Source: Bacteroidota bacterium (GTDB taxonomy: Bacteria; Bacteroidota; Bacteroidia; Bacteroidales; VadinHA17). Taken from it: 45,748 nucleotides of DNA. The stretch's first letter is position 1; each line of letters starts with the position of its first letter. Positions 1-9,576 of the stretch are shown here, piece by piece. Both the position numbers and the translations under genes were made by a program. Location of the stretch: the NCBI GenBank assembly GCA_015222065.1, contig JADFUQ010000133.1, forward strand, positions 1-45,748. The letters are read 5' to 3'. The notes beneath the pieces are model-generated. The model saw only the letters and a program-made list of their open reading frames with translations, was not told the DNA's origin and did no database searches.

Positions 1-1488
1 AATTCGCAAGATAAAAACAGCGAAGATCAATCAGGTCAGAAATTAATTAACCGGAGGCCCGCAGTTGCAGGTCAGTTTTACCCTGGTAACAAAAAAGATC
101 TGGAAAAAATGCTGGAAGAATTTTTCAGCAAAGCAACTCACAGAGTGAGTAAAGAGCATGTTGCTGCAATCCTCTCCCCTCATGCAGGTTACGTGTTTTC
201 CGGTGAAGTGGCAGCAAACTCTTTTAAGCAGCTTGATCAGGATAAAAAGTATAAAAATATATTTATTATCGGTTCAAGCCACAGAACCATGTTTAGTGGT
301 GCATCAATTTATAATATTGGTAATTATATTACACCTTTAGGTGAAGTAAAGGTTGATATACCATTGGCAACCAAATTAATAAATGGCTACGATGTTTTCT
401 CTTTTAATGGGAATGCCCACATGGGTGAACATAGTCTGGAGGTACAGTTACCCTTTCTGCAGTATTGGCTAAACAACGAATTTTCAATAGTTCCTATTGT
501 ACTGGGAACTCAAGCTCCCAAAACAGCAGAAAAGATTGCTAATGCTCTAAAACCCTACTTCACAGACGAAAACCTATTTGTTATCAGTACTGACTTCTCA
601 CATTACCCGTCACAGGAAAATGCTGTAAAAATTGATAATAGCACTGCTGATGCTGTAATATCAAACTCACCACGGGAACTTCTCAAAACAATTGGTAAAC
701 TTGAAACAGAAGGTATAGAAAACCTGGCAACCTGTATGTGTGGTTGGACATCTGTACTTACATTAATGTATATGACTGAGGCAGATAAGAATATAACATA
801 CCATAAGGTTAAATACATGAATTCAGGGGATACTCCTTATGGCGATTCTTCGCGTGTGGTAGGATATTGGTCAATTTGTGTTACAAGCAGTGCAACAAAA
901 AAGGGAGAAACAGGTTTTTCTCTTGACAAGAAAGACAAAGTTGAATTGTTAAATATTGCCCGTAAAACAATTGAAACTTTTATCAAAGAAGGAAAAATAA
1001 AAAATATCGAAGATGAAGAATTTTCCAATCGGCTCCATACCCTTACCGGAGCATTTGTTACCCTTCACTCAAGCGATGGTAAGCTAAGAGGATGTATGGG
1101 ACAGTTTGATGCTAAAAAACCATTATATAAAGTGATTTCTGAAATGGCAATTGCCGCTTCATCCAAGGATTACAGGTTTAAACCGGTTACACCTGATGAA
1201 CTGGCAGGTGTTGAACTGGAGATATCTGTTCTTACTCCAATAAAAAGGATTCAATCCATAGATGAGATAACTCTTGGAAAACATGGTATCTATATTATAA
1301 AAGATGGTAGATCAGGTACTTTCCTTCCACAAGTCGCTGATGAATCCGGTTGGACAAAAGAGGAGTTCCTGGGCTATTGTGCCAGGAATAAAGCCCGGAT
1401 TGGCTGGGATGGCTGGAAAGATGCTGAAATTTACATCTATGAAGCTATTGTATTCTCGGAAAGAGAGATGAGGAGATTGAAGAAGTAG
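1..1488 (+). CDS. AmmeMemoRadiSam system protein B (Memo) fused to protein A (AMMECR1); 5' end truncated by window
   Basis: Frame is open to base 1 (NSQDKNSEDQSGQKLINRRPAVAGQFYPGNKKDLEKM...). RxPAVAGQFYP is the Memo N-terminal motif; the C-terminal half (LHTLTGAFVTLHSSDGKLRGCMGQF ... ELEISVLTPIKRI) is AMMECR1-like. Confidence 0.9.
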   Translation, partial: NSQDKNSEDQSGQKLINRRPAVAGQFYPGNKKDLEKMLEEFFSKATHRVSKEHVAAILSPHAGYVFSGEVAANSFKQLDQDKKYKNIFIIGSSHRTMFSGASIYNIGNYITPLGEVKVDIPLATKLINGYDVFSFNGNAHMGEHSLEVQLPFLQYWLNNEFSIVPIVLGTQAPKTAEKIANALKPYFTDENLFVISTDFSHYPSQENAVKIDNSTADAVISNSPRELLKTIGKLETEGIENLATCMCGWTSVLTLMYMTEADKNITYHKVKYMNSGDTPYGDSSRVVGYWSICVTSSATKKGETGFSLDKKDKVELLNIARKTIETFIKEGKIKNIEDEEFSNRLHTLTGAFVTLHSSDGKLRGCMGQFDAKKPLYKVISEMAIAASSKDYRFKPVTPDELAGVELEISVLTPIKRIQSIDEITLGKHGIYIIKDGRSGTFLPQVADESGWTKEEFLGYCARNKARIGWDGWKDAEIYIYEAIVFSEREMRRLKK

Positions 1489-1531
1489 GATGCAAGATAC
1501 AGGATACAGGATGCAAGATACAGGATGCAAG
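1488..1531 (+). repeat. short tandem word repeat (AGGATGCAAGATACAGGATAC)n abutting the stop codon
   Basis: Direct reading: aggatgcaagatacaggatacaggatgcaagatacaggatgcaag, period ~21-22 nt. Confidence 0.8.
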
Positions 1532-1676
1532 AAATAAGAAAAGAAGAAGTAAAAAGAAAATTGTGAATGTAAAATTATGAATAAAGAATGTAGAATTAAA
1601 TTTATTTTACATTTATAATTGAACCACAGTGAATTATGCTCCTACCCTGATGAAATGTTTTCGTACCTCAAATTTT

Positions 1677-1730
1677 ACCCTGTGAAACCCCAGCATAGCT
1701 GGGAGCAACAACGTTGCTGTTTCACAGGGT
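1677..1730. repeat. Y-shaped (three-way) perfect inverted repeat
   Basis: ACCCTGTGAAAC [CCCAGC ATA GCTGGG][AGCAAC AAC GTTGCT] GTTTCACAGGGT: 12-bp stem enclosing two 6-bp/3-nt hairpins, 48 of 54 nt paired. Confidence 0.9.
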
Positions 1731-2099
1731 GAACAGGGCAAGCGTCGCATTTCACGTGGCAGGCATTCTAAATTCAAAATTTATCCTATTTTGAATATCG
1801 AATACCGATTAACGATTTTTGATTTAAGAACTACTTCTAAATTAATTAACGTTTCGCAGATAAATTAATTACTTATATTATAATTAGTTACAAAAATAAG
1901 AATTTGCATAAAGTACATAATATCAATTAAGTACACAATTCCATTTTTAAAATATCGAACAAGGAACACCGATTTTAGATTTAAGAAATAATCATGGTTT
2001 AATAAGAACTTCAAAATTCGTTATTCGTTAATCGATATTCATTATTCATCTTAACAACTGTATATTAGTGTGTTGTCAAGTGCAAAACTTTAGTTAATA

Positions 2100-4610
2100 A
2101 TGTCCACTCCCTACCCTCTTATATTAATTGGAATTATCGCCCTGATATTGTACCTGTTAAGTTTTACTATATCAAGAATAGGTTTAATTAGAACTGTTAC
2201 TCACCGGAAGATATGGAATGTCCTTCTGGGTTTGTCGTTTTTTAGTACTGCTTTGCTTGGTATTATCATGGCTGTCCGGATCAATTACAAGCTGGATATT
2301 CCATGGGTTGATCAAATAACAATACTCCATGTCTATTTTGGCATAAGCATGGTGATAATAGCAATATTTCATTTCACATGGCATATTAAATACTATACGG
2401 ACATTTTCAGGAGAAAAAAAAATAAGGTAGAAAAGCAGGATGACCTGAAATACCTTGATAACTCAGGGTTTACCGCGACAGGAGCTAAGGGTTTCTCTAT
2501 ATCATTGATAGTGTTAGGGATTACCTCGCTTGTAACCCAGATAATTATTCTCAGGGAATTTTTATCTGTTTTCATGGGCAATGAGCTGGTAATTGGTATT
2601 ATACTGGCAAACTGGATGCTGATTACGGGATTTGGATCATATTTGGGAAGGTTTATGAATCGTATCAAAGATCCTGTTCGTATATCATTTATTGCACAGA
2701 TAGGTATGGGGATACTTCCATTCCTTACAGTCTTCTTGCTTAATTATTTGAGAAATTCTGTTTTCTTGCCCGGCAGTCTTGTGGGGGTTTTTGAAATATT
2801 TACCGCATCATTAATCTTGTTACTTCCTTTTTGCTTATTATCAGGGTTTTTGTTTACTTTTCTAGCTTCCGGCCTTTCCTTTGTTCACAAAAGTAAACGC
2901 ATTGATATTGCCTATGCACTGGAGTCTTCAGGAAGTCTTATTGGTGGAATATTGTTCAGCTTTATTCTGGTGTTCCTGATATCACCCTTCCAGATACTAA
3001 CCATTTTGCTTATTTTGAATCTTTTCGTTGCTGTATGGGTCAATTTTTTTTACAGGAAAACCATTGTATTAATACTATTCCTTATCATTGTATTATTGGT
3101 TTCCGGAATTACCTTTTTCACCCCTTTCGACCGGTTTGTTAAAGGTTTTCTCTATCCAAACCAGGAGATTGTATTCCTAAAAGAAACACCTTATGGGAAT
3201 CTGGCAGTTACAAAAACCGGTGAACAGCATAATTTCTATGAAAACCAGGTCTTATTGTTTAATACCTTGAATTTTATTGCCAATGAAGAAGCTGTTCATT
3301 ATGCAATGGTGCAGCATGAGAATCCGCAAAATATACTGGTGATATCAGGAGGAGTATCCGGAATGATGCAGGAGATTATGAAATATCCTGCTGTAAAAAA
3401 GGTTGATTATGTTGAAATTAATCCCTGGCTTGTAAAGACAGGTGAGAAATATTATGACAAACTAAGAGACAATAGAATACATGTCTATAACAAAGATGTC
3501 AGGTTGTTTCTTAAAAACCATCGTGGTCCCTATGACATTATTCTGGCAAACCTGCCTCCACCTTCAACCGCCCATTTGAACAGGTATTATACAATAGAAT
3601 TTTTTCGTCAGCTTGAATCCTGTTTGTCAGATACTGGTGTTTTATCAATTGATCTTCCCTCCACAGGTAATTATGCAGGTGAGGAAGCAAATATTGTAAA
3701 TTCTTTGATATTCAATACTCTAAAACAAGTTTTTAGAAATGTGATATTGATCCCGGGTGAAAAAAACTTTTACGTGGCATCAAATAATGTTGTTGGTTTT
3801 GATATTACCGGTAAAATTGAAGAAAAGGGTATTGAAAACCAATACGTTAACCTATATTATCTTGATGACACCCTGCTTAAGCACCGGAGTAATTTCTTTA
3901 TGAATCAATTAGATAAGGATGCCGGTATTAACAGGGACTTTGAACCTTCTGCCTATTTTCACCAGATATCTTCCTGGCTAAGCTATTATCAGCTTAATAT
4001 GTGGTTATTTGGCGGAATTACATTGATAGTGATGCTATTATTAATGAGTCGTTTAAATATTCTACAGGCAGGTATGTTTACCGGGGGGTTTGCTGCTTCA
4101 TCATCGGAAGTGATCCTGCTTATTGCTTTTCAGATAATTTATGGGTATGTGTACCTTATGTCCGGTGTTATTATTGCCGTTTTTATGGGTGGTCTTACCC
4201 TTGGGGCATTAACCGGTCGCAGAATAATTAAAGCTCCCGGACCGGTAAGTTACAGTTGTAATCAATTGGCAATCGGGTTATTTGCACTATTATTACCCCT
4301 GGTCATTAATGTTGCAAAACCCATTACCGGTCACCCGTTTATTGTTCATTTAATCTTTTTTATTCTGATGATTGTCATCTCCTTCCTGGTCGGAACTTTG
4401 TTTTCTATGGGCAGCCGTATACAGAAAGGGAATGTTCCTGCTGTTACTTCCGGTATCTATAGCGCTGATCTGGCAGGTTCAGCATTCGGAGCCTTGATAG
4501 TGTCTGCTTTTCTTATACCACTTATCGGACTGGCTAAAGTTTCAATTGTAGTAGGACTGTTAAATATTTTATTCGCCGGTATAACATGGGTGAACAGGAA
4601 GAAGTTGTAA
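2100..4610 (+). CDS. polytopic membrane spermidine synthase-like protein with N-terminal DUF4405/cytochrome-b-like helices
   Basis: N-terminal TM segments with conserved His (TILHVYFG...IFHFTWHIKYY), MFS-like TM blocks, and a SpeE-like SAM fold (VISGGVSGMMQEI...VEINPWLVKTGEKYY...YDIILANLPPPSTAHLNRYYTIEFF). Confidence 0.8.
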   Translation: MSTPYPLILIGIIALILYLLSFTISRIGLIRTVTHRKIWNVLLGLSFFSTALLGIIMAVRINYKLDIPWVDQITILHVYFGISMVIIAIFHFTWHIKYYTDIFRRKKNKVEKQDDLKYLDNSGFTATGAKGFSISLIVLGITSLVTQIIILREFLSVFMGNELVIGIILANWMLITGFGSYLGRFMNRIKDPVRISFIAQIGMGILPFLTVFLLNYLRNSVFLPGSLVGVFEIFTASLILLLPFCLLSGFLFTFLASGLSFVHKSKRIDIAYALESSGSLIGGILFSFILVFLISPFQILTILLILNLFVAVWVNFFYRKTIVLILFLIIVLLVSGITFFTPFDRFVKGFLYPNQEIVFLKETPYGNLAVTKTGEQHNFYENQVLLFNTLNFIANEEAVHYAMVQHENPQNILVISGGVSGMMQEIMKYPAVKKVDYVEINPWLVKTGEKYYDKLRDNRIHVYNKDVRLFLKNHRGPYDIILANLPPPSTAHLNRYYTIEFFRQLESCLSDTGVLSIDLPSTGNYAGEEANIVNSLIFNTLKQVFRNVILIPGEKNFYVASNNVVGFDITGKIEEKGIENQYVNLYYLDDTLLKHRSNFFMNQLDKDAGINRDFEPSAYFHQISSWLSYYQLNMWLFGGITLIVMLLLMSRLNILQAGMFTGGFAASSSEVILLIAFQIIYGYVYLMSGVIIAVFMGGLTLGALTGRRIIKAPGPVSYSCNQLAIGLFALLLPLVINVAKPITGHPFIVHLIFFILMIVISFLVGTLFSMGSRIQKGNVPAVTSGIYSADLAGSAFGALIVSAFLIPLIGLAKVSIVVGLLNILFAGITWVNRKKL

Positions 4611-4681
4611 GTTTTTTGTAATTTTATATGCTGATTGGATACATGTGTATCGGAGAATTTAAAATATTAAGGAAATAAAGA

Positions 4682-5839
4682 ATGAAAAAGTCGAAAAAGA
4701 AGATCAGTAAAAGACAATTTGTTAAATATACGCTGGCAGGTATGGGTGGTATCGCCTGTGCTCCAATAACCTGTTTGTTTGGGAAGAATCCGGTTTCAGC
4801 AATAGCTAATCCTCCTGAAAAACTGTGGAAATGGAGTCGTGAGGCAATGTATTACACTACCACTCCACGTGGATTAAAATGTTTACGATGTCCTAATGAA
4901 TGCACAATAAAAGAGGGTGAACTGGGCGATTGTCACAATCATCTAAACTATAATGGCAAATTATACACTATAGCATATGGAAATCCATGTGCTGTGCATA
5001 TTGACCCTATAGAGAAAAAACCACTAATGCATTTTTTACCCGAAAGCAGTGCTTTCTCAATTGCAACTGCCGGCTGTAATCTTGCATGCCTTAACTGCCA
5101 GAACTGGTCCATTTCACAGAAAAGTCCACGTGAAACCCGGAATTTTGACCTGATGCCCGATAAAGTTGTTGAAGCAGCTATTGAAAGTGACTGTGAATCA
5201 ATAGCATATACATATTCTGAACCCATTACATTTTATGAATACGCTTACGATACTGCAATATTGGCACGTAATGCAGGAATTAAAAATGTAATGATTTCAG
5301 CAGGGTATATAAATGAAGAACCCATGAGAAAACTAGCCCGTGTTATGGATGCTGCCAATATTGATCTTAAGTCGTTTAAAGACAGTATATACCTGAAGTT
5401 AAATGCAGGAAAACTTGAACCTATACTCCGTACTCTTAAAATTTTGAATGAGGAGGGTGTATGGTTAGAAATTACAAATCTAGTTATCCCGGGTTGGACT
5501 GATGATTTCGATATGATCAGGGAAATGTGCGATTGGCTTTATGAAAATGGATTTGCTGATAATCCATTACATTTCAGCCGTTTTCAGCCGTTATATAAAC
5601 TAACACAACTACCTCCTACTCCGCTATCATCTTTAACTAAGGCAAGGAAAATTGCACTGGATGCAGGAATTAAATATGTTTATATTGGTAACGTTCCGGG
5701 AACAGAAGCCGAAAATACTTTCTGCCCTAATTGTCATAAAACTCTTATTAAACGACGTGGTTATATAATTTTGTCGAATCATATTAAAAACGGGAAGTGC
5801 GAGTATTGCAATGAACCCATTGCTGGAGTATGGGAATAA
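4682..5839 (+). CDS. amrS: AmmeMemoRadiSam system radical SAM enzyme
   Basis: CNLACLNC radical SAM CxxxCxxC motif; family-typical CLRCPNECTIKEGELGDC...NPCAVHIDPIEKKPLMHFLP; N-terminal SKRQFVK Tat-like motif. Confidence 0.92.
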   Translation: MKKSKKKISKRQFVKYTLAGMGGIACAPITCLFGKNPVSAIANPPEKLWKWSREAMYYTTTPRGLKCLRCPNECTIKEGELGDCHNHLNYNGKLYTIAYGNPCAVHIDPIEKKPLMHFLPESSAFSIATAGCNLACLNCQNWSISQKSPRETRNFDLMPDKVVEAAIESDCESIAYTYSEPITFYEYAYDTAILARNAGIKNVMISAGYINEEPMRKLARVMDAANIDLKSFKDSIYLKLNAGKLEPILRTLKILNEEGVWLEITNLVIPGWTDDFDMIREMCDWLYENGFADNPLHFSRFQPLYKLTQLPPTPLSSLTKARKIALDAGIKYVYIGNVPGTEAENTFCPNCHKTLIKRRGYIILSNHIKNGKCEYCNEPIAGVWE

Positions 5840-5907
5840 AATAGCCCACTTCATAAGATTCAGTTATACAATTGATTATATAGAATGTAGAGACAAATCA
5901 ATTATCG

Positions 5908-6792
5908 CTAAAGTAGTATTCCCTCCTTCCAGCCTATTGTTACCAGCTTAATCTTCTCAGTATCGGCATTACCAAGTTTATGACGTGTATCAGAAAGCAA
6001 AATATGCTTTGCCGGAGGATTTAATGGCCGTTCTTCACCGAAATATTCCTTTCTTTTATTCTCCAGTATCCTTACTCCCACTGAATCAACAGCTACAGGG
6101 TCGAATCCAACGAGTAGACCGTTATATTTCCATATAAATTCTTTATTGAAATGATGTGGTCCGGTGCCGTGAAAAAGAGGCGTTAACATTACAAGAATAT
6201 TAAGCCGTGTTTTACCTGCAACCTCCGGTAATTTCCAGAGTTTAGCAAGATCGGCACATGTATCGGGGTGGTAGGTCCAGGGTTTTTTAGTAAACATAAT
6301 ATAATTCTTTATAAGAGTTCCTACACCTGACCAATTATGGGTACGCAGCGGGCGTACATTTATCAGTGCAGTGCTTTTTTGAAAAACCGGGTCTTTAAGT
6401 ATCCCACGGTCTCTGACACTGATGTTTTGCTCCCGGACACCGGCATCTAAAACCCGTTCTTTCAGTATCTCTTCCAGAGCTTCCGGCGTAGGCAGATGCT
6501 TCCACTCATTGCTTTTTATACCAACAATGTCATCGGATTTAATAATGCTCTTCCAGGCATCTGATGAGTTATTGATTCCGGTTAAGGTTGTAATTGCCTT
6601 GTCCATCATATCTGACAAAATCCTTTTGTCCGGATTACCGTCATTTTTAAGGACTTCCTTATCACGTATTAGGATCACTTCTGACTTATCTGTTCCTTTT
6701 GCAAACAGTTTTCCAGGAAATCGAAGGAAAAAACAGCCAGCTAAAGATGTAATGAATGATAATTTCAGCCAATCTCTTCTTGAATATTTCAT
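5908..6792 (-). CDS. DUF362 domain-containing protein with Tat-like signal
   Basis: N-terminus MKYSRRDWLKLSFITSLAGCFF (SRRxxLK); DUF362-like IVGIKSNEW..., RPLRTHNWSGVGTLIKNYIMF. Confidence 0.75.
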   Translation of the reverse strand: MKYSRRDWLKLSFITSLAGCFFLRFPGKLFAKGTDKSEVILIRDKEVLKNDGNPDKRILSDMMDKAITTLTGINNSSDAWKSIIKSDDIVGIKSNEWKHLPTPEALEEILKERVLDAGVREQNISVRDRGILKDPVFQKSTALINVRPLRTHNWSGVGTLIKNYIMFTKKPWTYHPDTCADLAKLWKLPEVAGKTRLNILVMLTPLFHGTGPHHFNKEFIWKYNGLLVGFDPVAVDSVGVRILENKRKEYFGEERPLNPPAKHILLSDTRHKLGNADTEKIKLVTIGWKEGILL

Positions 6793-6803
6793 TTCGGATA
6801 GTA

Positions 6804-7634
6804 TTAATTTGATTTATCGTAAACCTGATCCAATAGCTTGATAGTTATATCTATAACAGGAGCATTAAACACCGCTGCAAATAAATCTTCTTTAACCCTG
6901 CAGCCAATCCACCGGTTATTTTTATCCCTTTTTAACATTTCATTTCCTGCATTTGGAAAAAAATATTTCGTAAAACAATTATAACCCAGACGGGCTGTAT
7001 GTTCATCAGGGTATTGCACCAATAGCAGCATGGCACGTTTCCGGGTAGTTTCGTATTTTGCCCAAACAGATCTTGTTTCTTTGGTGATATTCAGATAGTT
7101 ATCTTCAAAGAGCCAGGCAAAATAGTTAAGCCATACCGGGTGGTGAAAATAAGTCACACTTTCAGCAACAAGATTATCTTCCGGCAGCAATTTGATTACA
7201 CCTGGTATCTTTCCTTTTCCTTGAATAGATGAATCAATAATTCTGGCAAAGCCATGAATAGCTTTTGTAACTTCATCCGTTTCAGTTTGTGAAATAACCG
7301 ATACATAATACCTGTCTTTCCAGAACAGAACCGCCCCTATCAGTGTTTGGGACCCTTGTCCGAAGTTATACTCAATTTTTTCACGCGAATGTGTATATAC
7401 ACCATAAGCATTCCGGGGTTTGATCATATCAAAAACATCCACCCGGATTTCCGGTTGTCCTGGTTTAATGTAATTTCTACTAATAATTTTATTAAAGCCG
7501 TAAGATAAATAGAGTTCGGCTCCACCATCTATATAATTGTAAAGTGTTTCATTATCATAGAAATTATCTTCGTTTGCTGTTTTCCAGCCTGAATGTTCTG
7601 CAGGAAGCAATTCGGTTAACGATTTTGAGTTCAT
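6804..7634 (-). CDS. DUF6599 family protein
   Basis: LYNYIDGGAELYLSYGFNKI...VDVFDMIKPRNAYGVYTHSREK pattern; directly upstream of the DUF362 gene on the same strand. Confidence 0.65.
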   Translation of the reverse strand: MNSKSLTELLPAEHSGWKTANEDNFYDNETLYNYIDGGAELYLSYGFNKIISRNYIKPGQPEIRVDVFDMIKPRNAYGVYTHSREKIEYNFGQGSQTLIGAVLFWKDRYYVSVISQTETDEVTKAIHGFARIIDSSIQGKGKIPGVIKLLPEDNLVAESVTYFHHPVWLNYFAWLFEDNYLNITKETRSVWAKYETTRKRAMLLLVQYPDEHTARLGYNCFTKYFFPNAGNEMLKRDKNNRWIGCRVKEDLFAAVFNAPVIDITIKLLDQVYDKSN

Positions 7635-7892
7635 ATTTATCAGTATTCTGAAATTAAGAAAGGTTCTTCATGATAATACGTACTATCCTGGAGTACTGGA
7701 GTGCCTATTAATCCAAAACGCCATTCTGCCACTTATTCATTTTTCGAATGAACTTTAAAAAACTATACAATTAATTGCTGAATAAATATAAAACATTTCC
7801 TGTTCAATATCAAAAATTAAAATAGCAACCTGGTTTAAAAAAAGTTTGCAATTATTCAGTTTTCTGAAGTATTTGCTAACTTTGGCTTCCTT

Positions 7893-8471
7893 ATGCTGAA
7901 GATAAACGATAAATGGACTTTCTTAATAAAGAACCTGCTTAAAGGGATTTTCTGGCTTGCCTTTATCCTGGTGGTTTTTGTTCTGGTTAAGAATGAAATT
8001 GATATGAAATCTTCTTCAATAATAGATTCAATTCAGGATAAGCCAATATTAGTTCTTTTTGTCTATATTTTTTCAGAAGTTGCTTTCGGGATCATCCCCC
8101 CGGAGTTTTTCATGATCTGGTCCCTTCAATACACTGAACCTTTACAATATGGTTTTATTGTATTATTGCTTGCTGTTATTTCCTACATGGCTGGTGTATT
8201 AGGTTACTGGATCGGAGTATTCTTTAACAGGACAAGGTGGTATAAATATCTTCACGAAAAGCTTTTATATAAATACCAGGGAGCAGTAAACCGGTTTGGT
8301 CTTTATTTAATTGCTATTGCCAGCATGACACCAATACCCTTCTCTGCCATTTGTATGATAGTTGGGAGCGCAAGGTATCCATTCCGAAAACTTTTATTAT
8401 ATGGCTGCATCAGATTCCTGAGGTTTGGATTATATTCATTTCTTATTTGGCATGCAAATATAATTGGGTAA
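7893..8471 (+). CDS. VTT/DedA-like small membrane protein
   Basis: 192 aa with several TM segments; FGIIPPEFFMIWSL...GVLGYWIGVFFNR...ASMTPIPFSAICMIVGSARYPFRK. Confidence 0.65.
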   Translation: MLKINDKWTFLIKNLLKGIFWLAFILVVFVLVKNEIDMKSSSIIDSIQDKPILVLFVYIFSEVAFGIIPPEFFMIWSLQYTEPLQYGFIVLLLAVISYMAGVLGYWIGVFFNRTRWYKYLHEKLLYKYQGAVNRFGLYLIAIASMTPIPFSAICMIVGSARYPFRKLLLYGCIRFLRFGLYSFLIWHANIIG

Positions 8472-8492
8472 TGTAAGAATGTAAAGCAGTGT

Positions 8493-8606
8493 TGCAGTAA
8501 TGTAGTGATGCAGTGAAGCAGTGTAAAAGAGTTACGTGTTACGTGTTACGGGTTAAGAAGAAGAATGTATAACTGTACTTGTAACTCGAAACCCGAAACT
8601 CGTAAC
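8493..8606 (+). repeat. modular intergenic repeat family A, copy 1
   Basis: (GCAGTG)-rich words, then GTTACGTGTTACGTGTTACGGGTTAAGAAGAAGAATGTATAACT...GTAACTCGAAACCCGAAACTCGTAAC; 8538-8574 matches 14189-14225 at 35/37 nt. Confidence 0.8.
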
Positions 8607-8640
8607 ATTTTAGTCATTTTAGTCATTTTACCCTTTGTCG

Positions 8641-9501
8641 TTACTCCTCGTAGAAAAACCTGGAAACAAGTGAAACGGGTATTTCTTCAAAATAGCGGTT
8701 TGAGGGATGAATATTTTCAGGAGCATTTGACAGGATTTCGTTAGGTGGTTTTTCCTTTTCGTTTCTTAACCTTTCAAAAAATGTTCCGGAAGTCATATCC
8801 CGGTCTGTTTTTTTTCTTGAATCAGCAAAAACATAAAGATCTTTATTAAAGTGTTTGCATGCAAGTGCAATGAGCATACTGCCTGTTTTATTGATAAAAC
8901 TATTTTCAAAAATGGCATCTGCTCCCAGTATAGCACAATCAATTGTAGGTATATGCAAACTAACTGATGCATCGGTTATCAATGTAATATTCAGTTTTTT
9001 CCTTGCAAGAAACCTTGCCTGAAGAATACCTTCTTTTACAGGATATGATACAGTTTGGATAATGTCAGGACAAATATCCTGTTTACATAAAATGCCGAAA
9101 ACATATCTGATAGTCAAACTATTACTATGCAACAGAACTTTTTTATTATTCAAATCAAGATTACCAATAACGGATGCTGCTATTCTGTCATTAACATCTT
9201 TCCATTTATTTTTATATGATAACAGGAACTGTGACATTTCTTTCATTATATCATTGGTTGGGAATCGGTATCCTTCAAGTACTTTCAGCCTGTTATTGAA
9301 TGCCCTGTAAAAATGAAAATATATTGAAAACCCCGAGAAACTGTCAATTAGCCGGTTCAGAATATTCTTCATATCCTGTATAGAATACTTGCCCGCATCA
9401 ACATGATATTCTTCAAGCAGATCAAGTAGTTTAACAAGAAGTGCTGATGAACCTGAGCGATTGTCACTCAGTAATTTATCTATTTCTTTGTGAAGATTCA
9501 T
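8641..9501 (-). CDS. initiation factor 2B-like protein (eIF-2B alpha/beta/delta / R15P isomerase superfamily)
   Basis: VLLHSNSLTIRYVFG...ITLITDASVSLHIPTIDCAILGADAIFENSFINKTGSMLIALACKHFNKDLYVFADSRK. ORF is open to 9573; MNLHKEIDKLL is the likelier start. Confidence 0.8.
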   Translation of the reverse strand: MNLHKEIDKLLSDNRSGSSALLVKLLDLLEEYHVDAGKYSIQDMKNILNRLIDSFSGFSIYFHFYRAFNNRLKVLEGYRFPTNDIMKEMSQFLLSYKNKWKDVNDRIAASVIGNLDLNNKKVLLHSNSLTIRYVFGILCKQDICPDIIQTVSYPVKEGILQARFLARKKLNITLITDASVSLHIPTIDCAILGADAIFENSFINKTGSMLIALACKHFNKDLYVFADSRKKTDRDMTSGTFFERLRNEKEKPPNEILSNAPENIHPSNRYFEEIPVSLVSRFFYEE

Positions 9502-9576
9502 GTAATGTTTTTTGACATAAAAGTAAGAATTTAGATTATTTTTTGTATATTCCTGAAAATAAACAATTATCAAAAT

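Noticed and set aside
1488-1531. CRISPR array
   Set aside because: Repeats are ~21 nt tandem words without unique spacers and no cas genes are present.
6422-6841. 139-aa plus-strand ORF antisense to the DUF362 gene
   Set aside because: Lies within a well-supported gene on the other strand, with no recognisable motif.
7845-7893. Canonical Bacteroidetes promoter (TTTG - 19 bp - TAnnTTTG) before 7893
   Set aside because: TAACTTTG is present at 7877-7884, but the nearest upstream TTTG (7845) is 28 bp away, so the pair does not fit the usual spacing.
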